Part shown: positions 16,993 through 26,300 of the stretch, piece after piece
Numbering within the stretch: position 1 is the stretch's first letter
How the letters are laid out: each line of letters opens with the position of its first letter
NCBI RefSeq assembly: GCF_002556545.1
Contig: NZ_CP022685.1
Location: 6,798,001 to 6,862,000 of the forward strand
Origin: Streptomyces formicae
GTDB taxonomy: Bacteria; Actinomycetota; Actinomycetes; Streptomycetales; Streptomycetaceae
Direction: 5' to 3'
Length of the DNA: 64,000 nucleotides
Notes under the pieces: model-generated
What the model was told of the DNA's origin: nothing
Databases searched by the model: none
Seen by the model: only the letters and a program-made list of their open reading frames with translations
Made by a program: the position numbers and the translations under genes

Positions 16993-18474
16993 ATGCCCGA
17001 ACGCCGTACTGTCGCCCTTGTCACTCTTGGCTGCGCCCGTAACGAGGTGGACTCGGAGGAGCTCGCAGGCCGCTTGGAGGCGGACGGCTGGCAGCTCGTC
17101 GAGGACGCTGAGAACGCGGACGTAGCCGTCGTCAACACCTGTGGTTTCGTCGAGGCCGCCAAGAAGGACTCCGTCGACGCCCTCCTCGAAGCCAATGACC
17201 TCAAGGGGCACGGCAAGACGCAGGCCGTCGTCGCGGTCGGCTGCATGGCCGAGCGGTACGGCAAGGAGCTCGCCGACGCGCTGCCCGAGGCGGATGGCGT
17301 GCTCGGATTCGACGACTACGCCGACATCTCCAACCGCCTGGGGACCATCCTGAGCGGCGGCAGCGTCGAGGCGCACACCCCGCGTGACCGGCGCAAGCTG
17401 CTGCCGATCAGTCCGGCCGAGCGGCAGGACGCCCAGGCGGCCGTCGCGCTTCCCGGGCACGCGCCCGTCGAGGCCGCGGTGATCCCGCAGGACCTGCCCG
17501 AGGGCGTCGCGCCCGCTTCCGGGCCGCGCGCGCCGCTGCGCCGACGCCTCGGCACCAACCCCGTCGCCTCCGTGAAGCTGGCCTCCGGCTGCGACCGGCG
17601 CTGTTCCTTCTGCGCCATCCCCTCCTTCCGCGGCTCCTTCATCTCGCGCCGGCCCTCCGACGTGCTCGGTGAGACCCGCTGGCTCGCCGAGCAGGGCGTC
17701 AAGGAGGTCATGCTCGTCTCCGAGAACAACACCTCGTACGGCAAGGACCTCGGCGACATCCGCCTCCTGGAGACGCTGCTTCCCGAGCTCGCGGCCGTCG
17801 ACGGCATCGAGCGGGTCCGCGTCAGCTACCTGCAGCCCGCCGAGATGCGGCCGGGCCTGATCGACGTGCTCACCTCGACCGAAAAGGTCGCCCCCTACTT
17901 CGACCTGTCCTTCCAGCACTCCGCGCCGGGCGTGCTGCGCGCCATGCGGCGCTTCGGGGACACCGACCGCTTCCTGGAGCTCCTGGAGACCATCAGGTCC
18001 AAGGCGCCGCAGGCCGGTGTGCGGTCCAACTTCATCGTGGGCTTCCCCGGTGAGAGCGAGGCGGACCTGGCGGAGCTCGAGCGGTTCCTGACGGGCGCGC
18101 GACTGGACGCCATCGGCGTCTTCGGATACTCCGACGAGGAGGGCACCGAGGCGGCGACCTACGAGCAGAAGCTCGACCAGGACGTCGTCGACGCGCGGCT
18201 CGCGCACATCTCGCGGCTCGCGGAGGAGCTCACCTCGCAGCGCGCTGACGAGCGGCTCGGCGAGAGCGTCGAGGTGCTCGTGGAGTCCCTCGACGAGGAG
18301 GAGGGCCCGCTCGGCAGGGCCGCGCACCAGGCCCCGGAGACGGACGGCCAGATCCGCTTGACGGGCGCCACCGGTGGGGCCGGCCTGGAGGTCGGCCGTA
18401 TGGTCGTGGCAAAGGTCGTCGGCACGGAGGGCGTGGACTTGGTGGCTGAGTGTCCAGAGGAGGCCGGCAGATGA
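16993..18474 (+). CDS. rimO: Ribosomal protein uS12 methylthiotransferase RimO
   Basis: The 493-residue radical-SAM enzyme adds a methylthio group to a conserved aspartate of ribosomal protein S12. The N-terminal UPF0004 domain has [13 protein letters not shown] and [12 protein letters not shown]. The radical-SAM cluster is C200-x3-C204-x2-C207 (CDRRCSFC). A C-terminal TRAM domain follows (about 425-490). The SFQHSAP and GFPGE motifs are as expected. An insertion of about 60 residues (about 130-190) lies between the first two domains. TAGTCT (16980-16985) ends 7 bases before the ATG and there is no ribosome site, so the mRNA is probably leaderless. The stop overlaps the pgsA start (ATGA), so the two are translationally coupled. 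Confidence 0.94.
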   Translation: MPERRTVALVTLGCARNEVDSEELAGRLEADGWQLVEDAENADVAVVNTCGFVEAAKKDSVDALLEANDLKGHGKTQAVVAVGCMAERYGKELADALPEADGVLGFDDYADISNRLGTILSGGSVEAHTPRDRRKLLPISPAERQDAQAAVALPGHAPVEAAVIPQDLPEGVAPASGPRAPLRRRLGTNPVASVKLASGCDRRCSFCAIPSFRGSFISRRPSDVLGETRWLAEQGVKEVMLVSENNTSYGKDLGDIRLLETLLPELAAVDGIERVRVSYLQPAEMRPGLIDVLTSTEKVAPYFDLSFQHSAPGVLRAMRRFGDTDRFLELLETIRSKAPQAGVRSNFIVGFPGESEADLAELERFLTGARLDAIGVFGYSDEEGTEAATYEQKLDQDVVDARLAHISRLAEELTSQRADERLGESVEVLVESLDEEEGPLGRAAHQAPETDGQIRLTGATGGAGLEVGRMVVAKVVGTEGVDLVAECPEEAGR

Positions 18475-19154
18475 CCGGAGTCCCGGCATCCGCGTCTGGC
18501 GGCTCCGGCGCGCAGCCGGTGCGCGGCGGGAAGCTGGGCGCTGCGGCCGTCAACCAGGCCAGCCTGTGGAACGTCGCGAACCTGCTGACGATGGTCCGGC
18601 TGCTGCTCGTGCCGGGCTTCGTGATGCTGCTCCTCGGCAACGGCGGGTACGACCCGGCGTGGCGCTCCTTCGCCTGGGCCGCCTTCGCCGTCGCCATGAT
18701 CACCGACCTCTTCGACGGCCATCTGGCGCGCACGTACAACCTGGTCACGGACTTCGGGAAGATCGCCGATCCGATCGCCGACAAAGCGATCATGGGCGCC
18801 GCGCTGATCTGTCTCTCCTGGCTCGGGGACCTGCCGTGGTGGGTGACCGGGGTCATTCTCGGGCGTGAGCTCGGGATCACGCTGCTGCGGTTCTGGGTGA
18901 TCCGCTACGGGGTCATTCCGGCCAGTCGCGGCGGCAAGATGAAGACGCTCGCGCAGGGCACGGCGGTCGGGATGTACGTCCTGGCGCTGACCGGGCCGCT
19001 CGCGACGCTGCGGTTCTGGGTGATGGCGGTCGCCGTGGTGCTGACCGTGGTGACCGGACTCGACTACGTGAAGCAGGCCGTGGTGCTGCGCAGGCAGGGC
19101 ATGGCCGAGGCACGGGAGTCCGCCGCTCAGGCGGCCGAGGAGGCCGCGAAGTGA
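18471..19154 (+). CDS. pgsA: CDP-diacylglycerol-glycerol-3-phosphate phosphatidyltransferase
   Basis: The 227-residue membrane enzyme makes phosphatidylglycerol phosphate for phosphatidylglycerol and cardiolipin. The CDP-alcohol phosphotransferase signature D-G-x2-A-R-x8-G-x3-D-x3-D starts at D82 (DGHLARTYN ... [11 protein letters not shown]), and several hydrophobic helices follow. ATG 18471 has AGAGGAGG upstream and overlaps the rimO stop; its own stop overlaps the cinA start. Other CDP-alcohol transferases share the motif, so the substrate comes from family likeness. Confidence 0.9.
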   Translation: MTGVPASASGGSGAQPVRGGKLGAAAVNQASLWNVANLLTMVRLLLVPGFVMLLLGNGGYDPAWRSFAWAAFAVAMITDLFDGHLARTYNLVTDFGKIADPIADKAIMGAALICLSWLGDLPWWVTGVILGRELGITLLRFWVIRYGVIPASRGGKMKTLAQGTAVGMYVLALTGPLATLRFWVMAVAVVLTVVTGLDYVKQAVVLRRQGMAEARESAAQAAEEAAK

Positions 19155-19732
19155 CGTCCCCCGGGCTCTCGGCCACCGCGGTGTCGGCGAGCAGGCTGCT
19201 GCGCCTGATGGCCGCTCGCGGCGAGACGCTCGCCGTGGCCGAATCGCTGACCGGGGGCCTGGTGGCCGCCGAGATCACGGCGGCGCCCGGGGCCTCGAAG
19301 GTCTTCCGCGGCTCCGTCACCGCCTACGCCACCGACCTCAAGCGGGACGTGCTGGGCGTCGACGGCACTCTGCTGGCCGAGCGCGGGGCCGTGGACCCGG
19401 AGGTCGCGCGGCAGATGGCGGCCGGTGTGCGCAAGGCGCTCGGCGCGGACTGGGGGATCGCGACCACCGGCGTCGCGGGCCCGGATCCGCAGGACGGGCA
19501 GGCCGTCGGGACCGTGTATCTGGCGGTCGTGGGTCCGGATGCCGAAGGCGTGCGCGGTTACGCCGATGGCGGAGCCGAGGGGAAAGTGACCGCTCCGCGG
19601 TTGAACGGCGACCGTTCGGAAATCCGTAGGGAGAGTGTACGGAGCGTGCTCACACTGCTTCTGGAGCAGCTCTCCGGCGAACGTGCCGAGAATGGGCGGG
19701 CACAGGATACGGAACAGAACGGGGGGAATTGA
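19151..19732 (+). CDS. cinA: CinA C-terminal domain protein (nicotinamide-nucleotide amidohydrolase)
   Basis: The 193-residue protein consists only of the CinA C-terminal (PncC) domain: AVAESLTGGLVAAEITAAPGASKVF, GSVTAYA and ATTGVAGPDPQDG are all present. The family deamidates nicotinamide mononucleotide in NAD salvage. The N-terminal MoaB-like half of full-length CinA is absent, as in many actinobacteria. The GTG overlaps the pgsA stop by 4 bases, so rimO-pgsA-cinA form one operon. About 35 low-complexity residues end the protein. Confidence 0.9.
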   Translation: MTSPGLSATAVSASRLLRLMAARGETLAVAESLTGGLVAAEITAAPGASKVFRGSVTAYATDLKRDVLGVDGTLLAERGAVDPEVARQMAAGVRKALGADWGIATTGVAGPDPQDGQAVGTVYLAVVGPDAEGVRGYADGGAEGKVTAPRLNGDRSEIRRESVRSVLTLLLEQLSGERAENGRAQDTEQNGGN

Positions 19733-19790
19733 TGTTTGCAGCCCTGAGTGAACACGACATCGCTCCCCGCACGGCCGCCGCGCGAGGCGG

Positions 19791-19870
19791 TACGGTGGGG
19801 CGTGAAGGATGCGGCTACGCGGTCCGAGGAGGGAGCCACCGATGATTCTGCTCCGTCGCCTGCTGGGTGA
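19791..19870 (+). other. Possible leaderless upstream ORF overlapping clgR
   Basis: TACGGT (19791-19796) resembles a -10 element and ends 5 bases before GTG 19802. That codon opens a 22-codon frame ([22 protein letters not shown]) stopping at 19868-19870, inside clgR in another reading frame. If transcription starts near 19802, the clgR message begins with this short frame and clgR translation may depend on it. Nothing beyond this arrangement supports expression. Confidence 0.35.
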
Positions 19871-20213
19871 CGTGCTGCGTCGGCAGCGCCAGCGCCAGGG
19901 CCGTACTCTGCGCGAAGTCTCCTCGTCCGCCCGAGTCTCGCTCGGCTATCTCTCCGAGGTGGAGCGGGGGCAGAAGGAGGCATCCTCCGAGCTGCTTTCC
20001 GCGATCTGCGACGCGCTTGACGTACGGATGTCCGAGCTCATGCGTGAAGTGAGCGATGAACTGTCGCTCGCCGAGCTGGCTGAGTCTGCAGCAGCGGAAC
20101 CGGTGCGCGCACCGGTTCGCCCGATGCTCAATTCCGTCTCCGTGGCCGGTGTGCCACCGGAACGGGTAACGATCAAGGCGCCCGCGGAGGCGGTGGACGT
20201 CGTCGCCGCGTGA
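19842..20213 (+). CDS. clgR: ClgR-like transcriptional regulator of Clp protease genes
   Basis: The 123-residue protein has an XRE-type helix-turn-helix (about 8-65). The stretch [20 protein letters not shown] is characteristic of ClgR. Family knowledge: in Streptomyces ClgR activates clpP1clpP2, lon and clpC, and is itself degraded by ClpP because of two alanines at its C-terminus. This protein ends VDVVAA, which fits. ATG 19842 follows GAGGAGGGA at a good distance. It lies 109 bases after cinA and ends before a strong terminator. Confidence 0.88.
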   Translation: MILLRRLLGDVLRRQRQRQGRTLREVSSSARVSLGYLSEVERGQKEASSELLSAICDALDVRMSELMREVSDELSLAELAESAAAEPVRAPVRPMLNSVSVAGVPPERVTIKAPAEAVDVVAA

Positions 20214-20255
20214 TGTCGCGCTGATGGTGTTCGCTCCCTGAGCGCTCATGCTTGT

Positions 20256-20292
20256 GAAAGCCCTGGCCGGGTACCCGGCCAGGGCTTTCGTG
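20256..20292 (+). terminator. Terminator after clgR
   Basis: A perfect 34-base inverted repeat GAAAGCCCTGGCCGGGT / ACCCGGCCAGGGCTTTC (20256-20289) follows clgR by 42 bases. The T-rich arm makes a modest tail. Confidence 0.85.
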
Positions 20293-20325
20293 TTTCCGTA
20301 CGGGCTGAAGTACCCCGAAGTGACC

Positions 20326-20344
20326 TATATGGCTCTTATATGCC
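20326..20344 (+). promoter_or_regulatory. Direct repeat in the dps promoter region
   Basis: TATATGGC (20326-20333) and TATATGCC (20337-20344) repeat 11 bases apart, in the only AT-rich patch of the region, 49 bases before the dps ATG. One-turn spacing suggests either overlapping -10 elements or a protein-binding site. Confidence 0.4.
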
Positions 20345-20392
20345 ATGGTTGGTGGGGATTTCTCTTGTTCGTGGATGAGTTGGAGGAGACAG

Positions 20393-20863
20393 ATGTACGT
20401 CGTGAAGAGCCCGCTGTCCGACGCGGATCTCAAGACGGTCTCGGAGGCGCTGCAGGGCGCGCTCGTGGACCTGGTCGACCTGTCGCTGGTGGCCAAGCAG
20501 ATCCACTGGAACGTGGTCGGCCCGCGCTTCCGCTCCGTGCACCTGCAGCTCGACGAGGTCGTGGACACGGCCAGGCAGCACTCCGACACCGTCGCGGAGC
20601 GCGCCTCGACGCTCGGCGTCTCGCCGGACGGCCGCGCCGTCACGGTGGCGCAGAGCAGCGGCATCGGCACGGTCGGGGACGGCTGGGTCAAGGACGCGGA
20701 CGCGGTGGGGACGCTCGTCGACGCGCTCGGCGCCGTGATCACGCGGATGCGTGAGCGGGTCGAGGCGACCGGTGAGGCGGACCCGGTCAGCCAGGACATC
20801 TTCATCGGGATCACGGCCGACCTCGAGAAGCACCACTGGATGTTCCAGGCGGAGAACAGCTGA
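20393..20863 (+). CDS. dps: Dps-family DNA-binding ferritin
   Basis: The 156-residue four-helix protein matches Dps: LVDLSLVAKQIHWNVVGPRFRSVHLQLDE contains the H...H..D..E ferroxidase ligands, and DIFIGITADLEKHHWMFQAE the C-terminal helix. Dps dodecamers oxidise and store iron and compact DNA under stress. The N-terminal tail is short, so DNA binding is uncertain. GGAGGAG precedes ATG 20393. From memory, S. coelicolor has three dps genes; the location suggests the dpsB type. Confidence 0.9.
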   Translation: MYVVKSPLSDADLKTVSEALQGALVDLVDLSLVAKQIHWNVVGPRFRSVHLQLDEVVDTARQHSDTVAERASTLGVSPDGRAVTVAQSSGIGTVGDGWVKDADAVGTLVDALGAVITRMRERVEATGEADPVSQDIFIGITADLEKHHWMFQAENS

Positions 20864-20894
20864 CGGGCCTGAGGGCCCACTGGGGAGCGAGGGG

Positions 20895-20950
20895 GCGCCC
20901 TCGCGCGGTACGGGGGTGACCCTGTGGCGTGCGAGGGCGCTTCTGTTCGT
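20895..20950 (+). terminator. Terminator after dps
   Basis: GCGCCCTCGCGC (20895-20906) pairs with a GTGCGAGGGCGC-type arm ending at 20940, with one non-Watson-Crick position. TTCTGTTCGTTCTGTT follows. Confidence 0.7.
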
Positions 20951-21053
20951 TCTGTTCGTCGGGGTGTCTCCGGTGCTCCCGGTGACCCCGGTGCGCCCTC
21001 CCGTGGGGTGAAGCGGGACGTTTAGCGTTTTACGTCGATGAGCGTTGTGCGTC

Positions 21054-21095
21054 GATCCCAGGTCTGGGATCCCAGGTCTCGGATCCCAGGTCGGG
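21054..21095. repeat. 14-bp tandem repeat, three copies
   Basis: GATCCCAGGTCTGG, GATCCCAGGTCTCG and GATCCCAGGTCGGG lie head to tail at 21054, 21068 and 21082, just before the small membrane-protein gene. Each junction forms a GGATCC-centred palindrome. Confidence 0.85.
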
Positions 21096-21110
21096 CGAAA
21101 GGTGGCAGCC

Positions 21111-21482
21111 GTGGTGTGGCGTCTGGTGCGCTGGCTGCCCGCTCTGGGGCTCGGGGCGCTGTGGTGGTGGGGCGTGCTGAGGCTCGCCCTCGCGCCCGAC
21201 GCGGGAGTGCTCGAGGGTGCGGTCGCGGCCGGGGGGTGGGGGCTGAGCGTGCTTCCCGTGCACTGTGTGTCGAAGGCGCGGGCGGCCGGTGTGGCGGGGG
21301 CCGGGGCCCGGAAGCACGCGAGGCGGCCTGACGGCGCGCTGCGGTGGCCCGGGGAACGTACGGCCGTGAGGTGCAGGGCCCACGCGGTGTCGGCGGCAGG
21401 GCGGCTGCGCGGGTGGACGCGGGGGCAGGTCACCACGGCATGGCGACGCCGCCGTTCGGGCGGAGGATCTGGCCGGTCGTGA
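21111..21482 (+). CDS. Small hypothetical membrane protein
   Basis: The 123-residue frame starts VVWRLVRWLPALGLGALWWW, a Trp-rich hydrophobic helix. A second hydrophobic stretch (about 40-58) and a basic tail follow. GAAAGG lies 8 bases before GTG 21111; GTG 21114 is an alternative. Its 3' end overlaps the convergent SDR gene by 53 bases, so the true C-terminus or the whole gene is uncertain. No function can be assigned. Confidence 0.45.
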   Translation: MVWRLVRWLPALGLGALWWWGVLRLALAPDAGVLEGAVAAGGWGLSVLPVHCVSKARAAGVAGAGARKHARRPDGALRWPGERTAVRCRAHAVSAAGRLRGWTRGQVTTAWRRRRSGGGSGRS

Positions 21483-22227
21483 AGGCCGAGGCGTCGGAGG
21501 CCAGGTGCAGTACGGCGTGTGCGACGTCGTCCGGTTCGCCGACGCGTCCCAGGGGTGACCTGCGGGCCATGAATCCCTCGGTGTGGGTCTGGGCCTCGGC
21601 GTCGTGCCGGTGGGTCATGGGGGTGCGGATCCAGCCCGGCGCCACGGCGTTGACGCGGATGCCGTGGGGGCCCACTTCGGTGGCGAGGGTCTTGGTGAGC
21701 TGGACGACGGCGGCCTTGGCGGCGCCGTAGCAGAGGAGGCCGGGGCCGCCGGTGTCCACGGCGCCGGAGGCCATGGTGATGATGCTGCCCCTGGGGCTGG
21801 TGCCGGTGGTCGTGGCTGCTTCGAGCATGGTGCGGGCCGCGGCCTGGCAGGAGTACAGGACGCCCTTGAAGTTGACGTTCAGGACGCGGTCGAGGTCCTC
21901 GTCGGTGGTCTCGAGGACCGGGCTGCTGTGCATGATCCCCGCGATGGCCGCCATGATGTCGAGGCGGCCGCCGGATGCTTGTGCCGCGGCGGCCACGGCC
22001 TCGTCGACCTGTGCCCTGTCGGACACGTCCAGCGGGTGGACGTGGGCCGTGCCGCCGCTCTCCTTGACGAGCGCCGCGGTCTCGTGGAGTCCCTGGGCGT
22101 CGCGGTCGGCGCAGTGGACGGTGGCGCCCGCCTCCGCGAGGAGCAGGGCGGAGGCGCGGCCGATGCCGCTGGCGGCGCCGGTGAGGAAAGCGGTGCGTCC
22201 GGTGAGGTCGTACGCCTTGAGGGACAT
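21430..22227 (-). CDS. SDR-family oxidoreductase
   Basis: The 265-residue enzyme is a classical short-chain dehydrogenase/reductase. It has the cofactor motif TGAASGIG (16-23), D-x-S-D at the adenine pocket, Ser-Tyr-Lys catalytic residues in MASGAVDTGG...LCYGAAK, and GPHGIRVNAVAPGWIRTPM. The aspartate in CADRD after the second strand points to NAD(H) rather than NADP(H) (inference). The substrate is unknown. The neighbours give no pathway. Confidence 0.88.
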   Translation of the reverse strand: MSLKAYDLTGRTAFLTGAASGIGRASALLLAEAGATVHCADRDAQGLHETAALVKESGGTAHVHPLDVSDRAQVDEAVAAAAQASGGRLDIMAAIAGIMHSSPVLETTDEDLDRVLNVNFKGVLYSCQAAARTMLEAATTTGTSPRGSIITMASGAVDTGGPGLLCYGAAKAAVVQLTKTLATEVGPHGIRVNAVAPGWIRTPMTHRHDAEAQTHTEGFMARRSPLGRVGEPDDVAHAVLHLASDASAFTTGQILRPNGGVAMPW

Positions 22228-22301
22228 GACGGGACGGTACGGCGGGTTCTGACGGGGCGTCAACTGGCTTGGTGCGGTGGGTTGGTGCGGTGGTGTGGGG
22301 C

Positions 22302-23102
22302 TCAGGGGGTGGGGCCCTGCTGGCAGGTGGGGCACCAGTACGTGGGACGGCTGCGGGAGCCGTCGCCCTGTTCGGCGGTGCGCACGGAGGTGCCGCAGCG
22401 GAGGCAGGGGCGGGGCGCGCGGCCGTAGACGTACAGGCGCTGGTCGGGGCGGGGGCGTCCTGTGGTGGTGCGCGAGGGGCGGTCGCGGTTGGCTTCCAGG
22501 AGCTTCTGGGCCAGGACGGGCAGGCGGGCGGCCGTGTCTTCGGAGAGCTCGCCGACGGGGAGCCACGGGGTGACGCCGAGTACGAAACAGAGCTCGCTCT
22601 TGTAGATGTTGCCGATGCCCGCGAGGTTCCGCTGGTCGAGGAGGGCTTCGCCGAGCGGGCGGTCGGGGGTCGCGAGGAGGTTGGCGAGGGCGCGGTCGGG
22701 GTTCCAGTCGGGGCCGAGGAGGTCGGGGCCCAGGTGGCCCACGGCCTTGTGCTCGTCGGCGGTGCGGAGCAGTTCGAGCACGGGCAGGCGGTAGCCGACG
22801 GCGATGTGCTCGGGGTTGCCGATGATCGCCCGGATCTGGTGCCCGGGACCGCCTCGCCAGCGCTCGCCAGGGGCGTACACGCGCCAGGAGCCGTCCATGC
22901 GGAGGTGGGAGTGCAGGGTGAGGCCACCCTCGATGCGGGTGAGGAGGTGCTTGCCGCGCGGGGTCACGTCCAGGACGGCACGCCCGGTGAGGTCGACCGT
23001 CGCGAGCTTGGGGACGCGGAGGTCGGACCGAGTGATGCCGCGCCCGGCCAGCGCGGCGTGCAGTCGCTTGGCCGCTTGGTGGACGGTGTCTCCTTCGGGC
23101 AT
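22302..23102 (-). CDS. Fpg/Nei-family DNA glycosylase, Nei-type
   Basis: The 266-residue enzyme removes oxidised bases and nicks the DNA. It begins MPEGDTVHQAAKRL: after Met removal P2 is the nucleophile and E3 the general acid, and the PEGDTV start is typical of actinobacterial Nei. LDQRNLAGIGNIYKSE is the helix-two-turn-helix. CLRCG...YWCPTCQ is the C-terminal zinc finger. It lies 244 bases downstream of lhr on the same strand, a pairing that makes sense for DNA repair. Confidence 0.9.
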   Translation of the reverse strand: MPEGDTVHQAAKRLHAALAGRGITRSDLRVPKLATVDLTGRAVLDVTPRGKHLLTRIEGGLTLHSHLRMDGSWRVYAPGERWRGGPGHQIRAIIGNPEHIAVGYRLPVLELLRTADEHKAVGHLGPDLLGPDWNPDRALANLLATPDRPLGEALLDQRNLAGIGNIYKSELCFVLGVTPWLPVGELSEDTAARLPVLAQKLLEANRDRPSRTTTGRPRPDQRLYVYGRAPRPCLRCGTSVRTAEQGDGSRSRPTYWCPTCQQGPTP

Positions 23103-23346
23103 GGGGTCCAGGGTGGCATGGCGGGGGGCTGTGGTCGGTGCTTCTGGGGTCTGGGGGCGGTAGCCGGTGTCCCGGTGCCCGGGGCGCCGGTGATCCGTGC
23201 CCGGGGCGGGTGTGGTCCGTGTCTGGTTGGCTGGCGCACCGGCTGGGGGTCTGCTGGGGTTCGCGCGGCACCAGCCACCAGGCGTACCGGTACGGCATGG
23301 AGGTGCCCGGCCCCTGCCGGGGGCGTGTTTCCTGGCCTCCGCCGAG

Positions 23347-26300
23347 TCAGGCACGCAGCCGTAGGCCGCGTGGGGTGGCGTGGAAGCCGGAGCCCTCCAG
23401 GAGGGGGGCGAAGGGGGAGGTCAGGGCGGATGTGCCGTTGACGCGTTCGACGGTGACCGTGCCGAGGGAGCCCGCGCGGGCCGCGGCGGCCAGGGCCTCG
23501 GCGGCGGCGTGGAGGCGGGGGTCCTCGGCGATCGGGCTCTCCGGAGTGGTGGGCCAGGCCAGGAGGCTCTTGCCGCCGCGCTCCATGTAGAGGGTCAGTT
23601 CGCCGTCGACCAGGACGACCAGGGAGCCCGCCTTGCGGCCCGGCTTGTGGCCCGCGTCGTTGGGCGGCTCGGGCCAGGGCAGGGCCGCTCCGTAGGCGTT
23701 GGCCGGGTCGGCGGCGGCGAGGACGACCGCGGGCGGGGTGTCGGAGGAGGAGCGTGAACCGTCCGAACGCTCCCGGGAGTTCGCCGTGGCGCGCAGGCGG
23801 TCCACCGCGCCGTCCATCGCGAACTGGGCGGCGCCGAGCCCTTCGACGACATAGCCGCGGCGCGCCTGGCCGCTGTCCTCGAAGGCCGACAGGACGCGGT
23901 ACGTCGCCGAGAAGCCGCCCTCGACGCCTTCGGCCGCGACCGCGCCCCGGGTGACCACGCCGTGGCGGTCGAGGAGGGTGCGGGCCAGGGCGTGGGCGCG
24001 CAGGGTGGGGTCGGGTTCGCGGAGGGGGAGCAGGGACCAGCGGCCCGCGACCGTCGGGGGGCCGGTGCGGGAAGCGGGGCGGGCGGCGGCGGTCAGGCTG
24101 CCGTAGCGCCCGCGCGGGATGCTGCGTTTGGCGCGGTGGGCCGTGGCGCCCGCGGTGCGGCCCGAGCCGAGCAGCGAGCGCATCGGGGCGAGCGTGTCGT
24201 TCGTGAGCCGTCCCGACCAGGTCAGGTCCCAGACCGCGTCGGCCAGTTGGGGATCGGTGGCGTCCGGGTGGGTGGTGGCGCGGACCTGGTCGGCGATCTG
24301 GCGGAAGAAGAGGCCGTAGCCCCCGGAGAGGGCGTCCAGGACGGACTGGTGCAGCGCGGTGAGCTCCAGGGGGTGCGGGGGCGGCAGGAGCAGGGGCGCG
24401 GCGTCGGCCAGGTAGAGGGAGACCCAGCCATCCTTCCCCGGCAGGGATCCCGCGCCGGCCCAGACCACCTCGCCCGCCGCGGTGAGTTCGTCGAGCATCG
24501 CGGGGGCGTACCCCGCGACGCGGGAGGGCAGCACGAGCTTCTCCAGGGCGGAGGCGGGGACGGTCGCGCCCTGGAGCTGCTCGACGGCCCGCACCAGGCC
24601 GTCGACTCCGCGCAGACCGTGTCCGCCCAGGTGCTGCCACTGGGGCAGGAACTGGGCGAGCGCGGCCGGTGGCACCGGTTCCAGTTCGTGCCGCAGGGCC
24701 GCGAGCGAGCGGCGGCGCAGTCGGCGCAGGACGGCCGCGTCGCACCACTCCTGGCCGATGCCCGCCGGGTGGAACTCTCCTTGTACGACGCGGCCGTTCG
24801 CCGCGAGGCGTTGCAGCGCGCCCTCCGTGACCGCAGCCCCGAGGCCGAAGCGGGCGGCCGCGGCGGCCGACGTGAAGGGGCCGTGCGTGCGCGCGAAGCG
24901 GGCGAGGAGGTCGCCGAGCGGGTCCTTGACCGGCTCCGTGAAGGCCTCGGGCACGCCCACGGGCAGGGCAGTGCCGAGGGCGTCGCGCAGGCGGCCCGCG
25001 TCCTCGATCGCCGCCCAGTGGTCGGTCCCGGCGATCCTGACCCGGATGGCACGACGGGCCGACGACAGCTCCGCCGCCCATTCGGGCTCGGCGCCGCGCT
25101 CGGCCAACTCGCCCTCCGTGAGCGGCCCGAGGAGCCGCAGCAGGTCGGCGACGCCCTCGGCGTCCTTGACACGGCGGTCCTCCGTACGCCACTGGAGCTC
25201 CTGCTCGAGCTCCGTGAGGACCTCCGCGTCGAGCAGCTCGCGCAGCTCCGCCTGGCCGAGCAGCTCGGCGAGCAGCCGGGAGTCCAGGGAGAGCGCGGCC
25301 GCGCGCCGCTCGGCGAGGGGGGAGTCGCCCTCGTACAGGAACTGCGCCACGTACCCGAAGAGCAGCGAGCGGGCGAAGGGGGAGGGCTCGGGGGTGGTGA
25401 CCTCGACGAGGCGGACGCGGCGGGACTCGATGTCCCCCATCAGTTCCGTGAGGCCCGGGACGTCGAAGACGTCCTGGAGGCACTCCCTGACCGCTTCGAG
25501 GACGATCGGGAACGAACCGAACTCGCTGGCCACCTCGAGCAGTTGAGCCGCGCGCTGGCGCTGCTGCCACAGCGGGGTGCGCTTGCCGGGGCTGCGGCGC
25601 GGAAGCAGCAGCGCGCGGGCGGCGCACTCGCGAAAGCGTGAGGCGAACAGGGCCGAGCCGCCCACCTGGTCGGTGACGATCTGGTGGACCTCGCCCTTGT
25701 CGAAGGCGACGTCGCCCGCGCCGATGGGTGCCTTCTCGGCGTCGTACTCCATGGAGGGCGCGCTCGGCTCCTGGTCGAGCAGGTCAAGACCCATCAGGTC
25801 GGCGTCGGGCAGGCGCAGCACGATGCCGTCGTCGGCGTGCATGACCTGCGCGTCCATGCCGTACCGCTCGGTGAGGCGGGCGCCGAGCGCGAGGGCCCAG
25901 GGGGCGTGCACCTGGGCGCCGAAGGGAGAGTGCACGACGACCCGCCAGTCGCCCAGCTCGTCGCGGAACCGCTCGACGACGATCGTGCGGTCGTCCGGGA
26001 TGTGGCCGCAGGCCTCTCGCTGCTCGGCGAGGTAGGTCAGGACGTTGTCCGCGGCCCAGGCGTCCAGGCCCGCGGCGAGGAGACGCGCGCGTGCCCGCTC
26101 CTGCGGGAGCGCCCCGACCTCCCGGAGGAACGCGCCGAGCGCACGCCCCAGTTCGAGGGGGCGCCCCAGCTGGTCGCCCTTCCAGAAGGGGAGCCGACCG
26201 GGGACACCGGGGGCGGGGGAGACGAGCACGCGGTCGCGCGTGATGTCCTCGATGCGCCAGGAACTCGTGCCCAGGGTGAAGACGTCGCCCACCCGCGACT

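Noticed and set aside
20228..20247. GTTCGC-containing stretch after clgR as a ClgR box
   Set aside because: The distance to the following GCG does not fit GTTCGC-N5-GCG and it lies downstream of the gene.
23103..23346. Possible small gene in the G-rich gap between the Nei-type gene and lhr
   Set aside because: Frames here are extensions or shadows with low-complexity Gly/Pro composition and no ribosome site.
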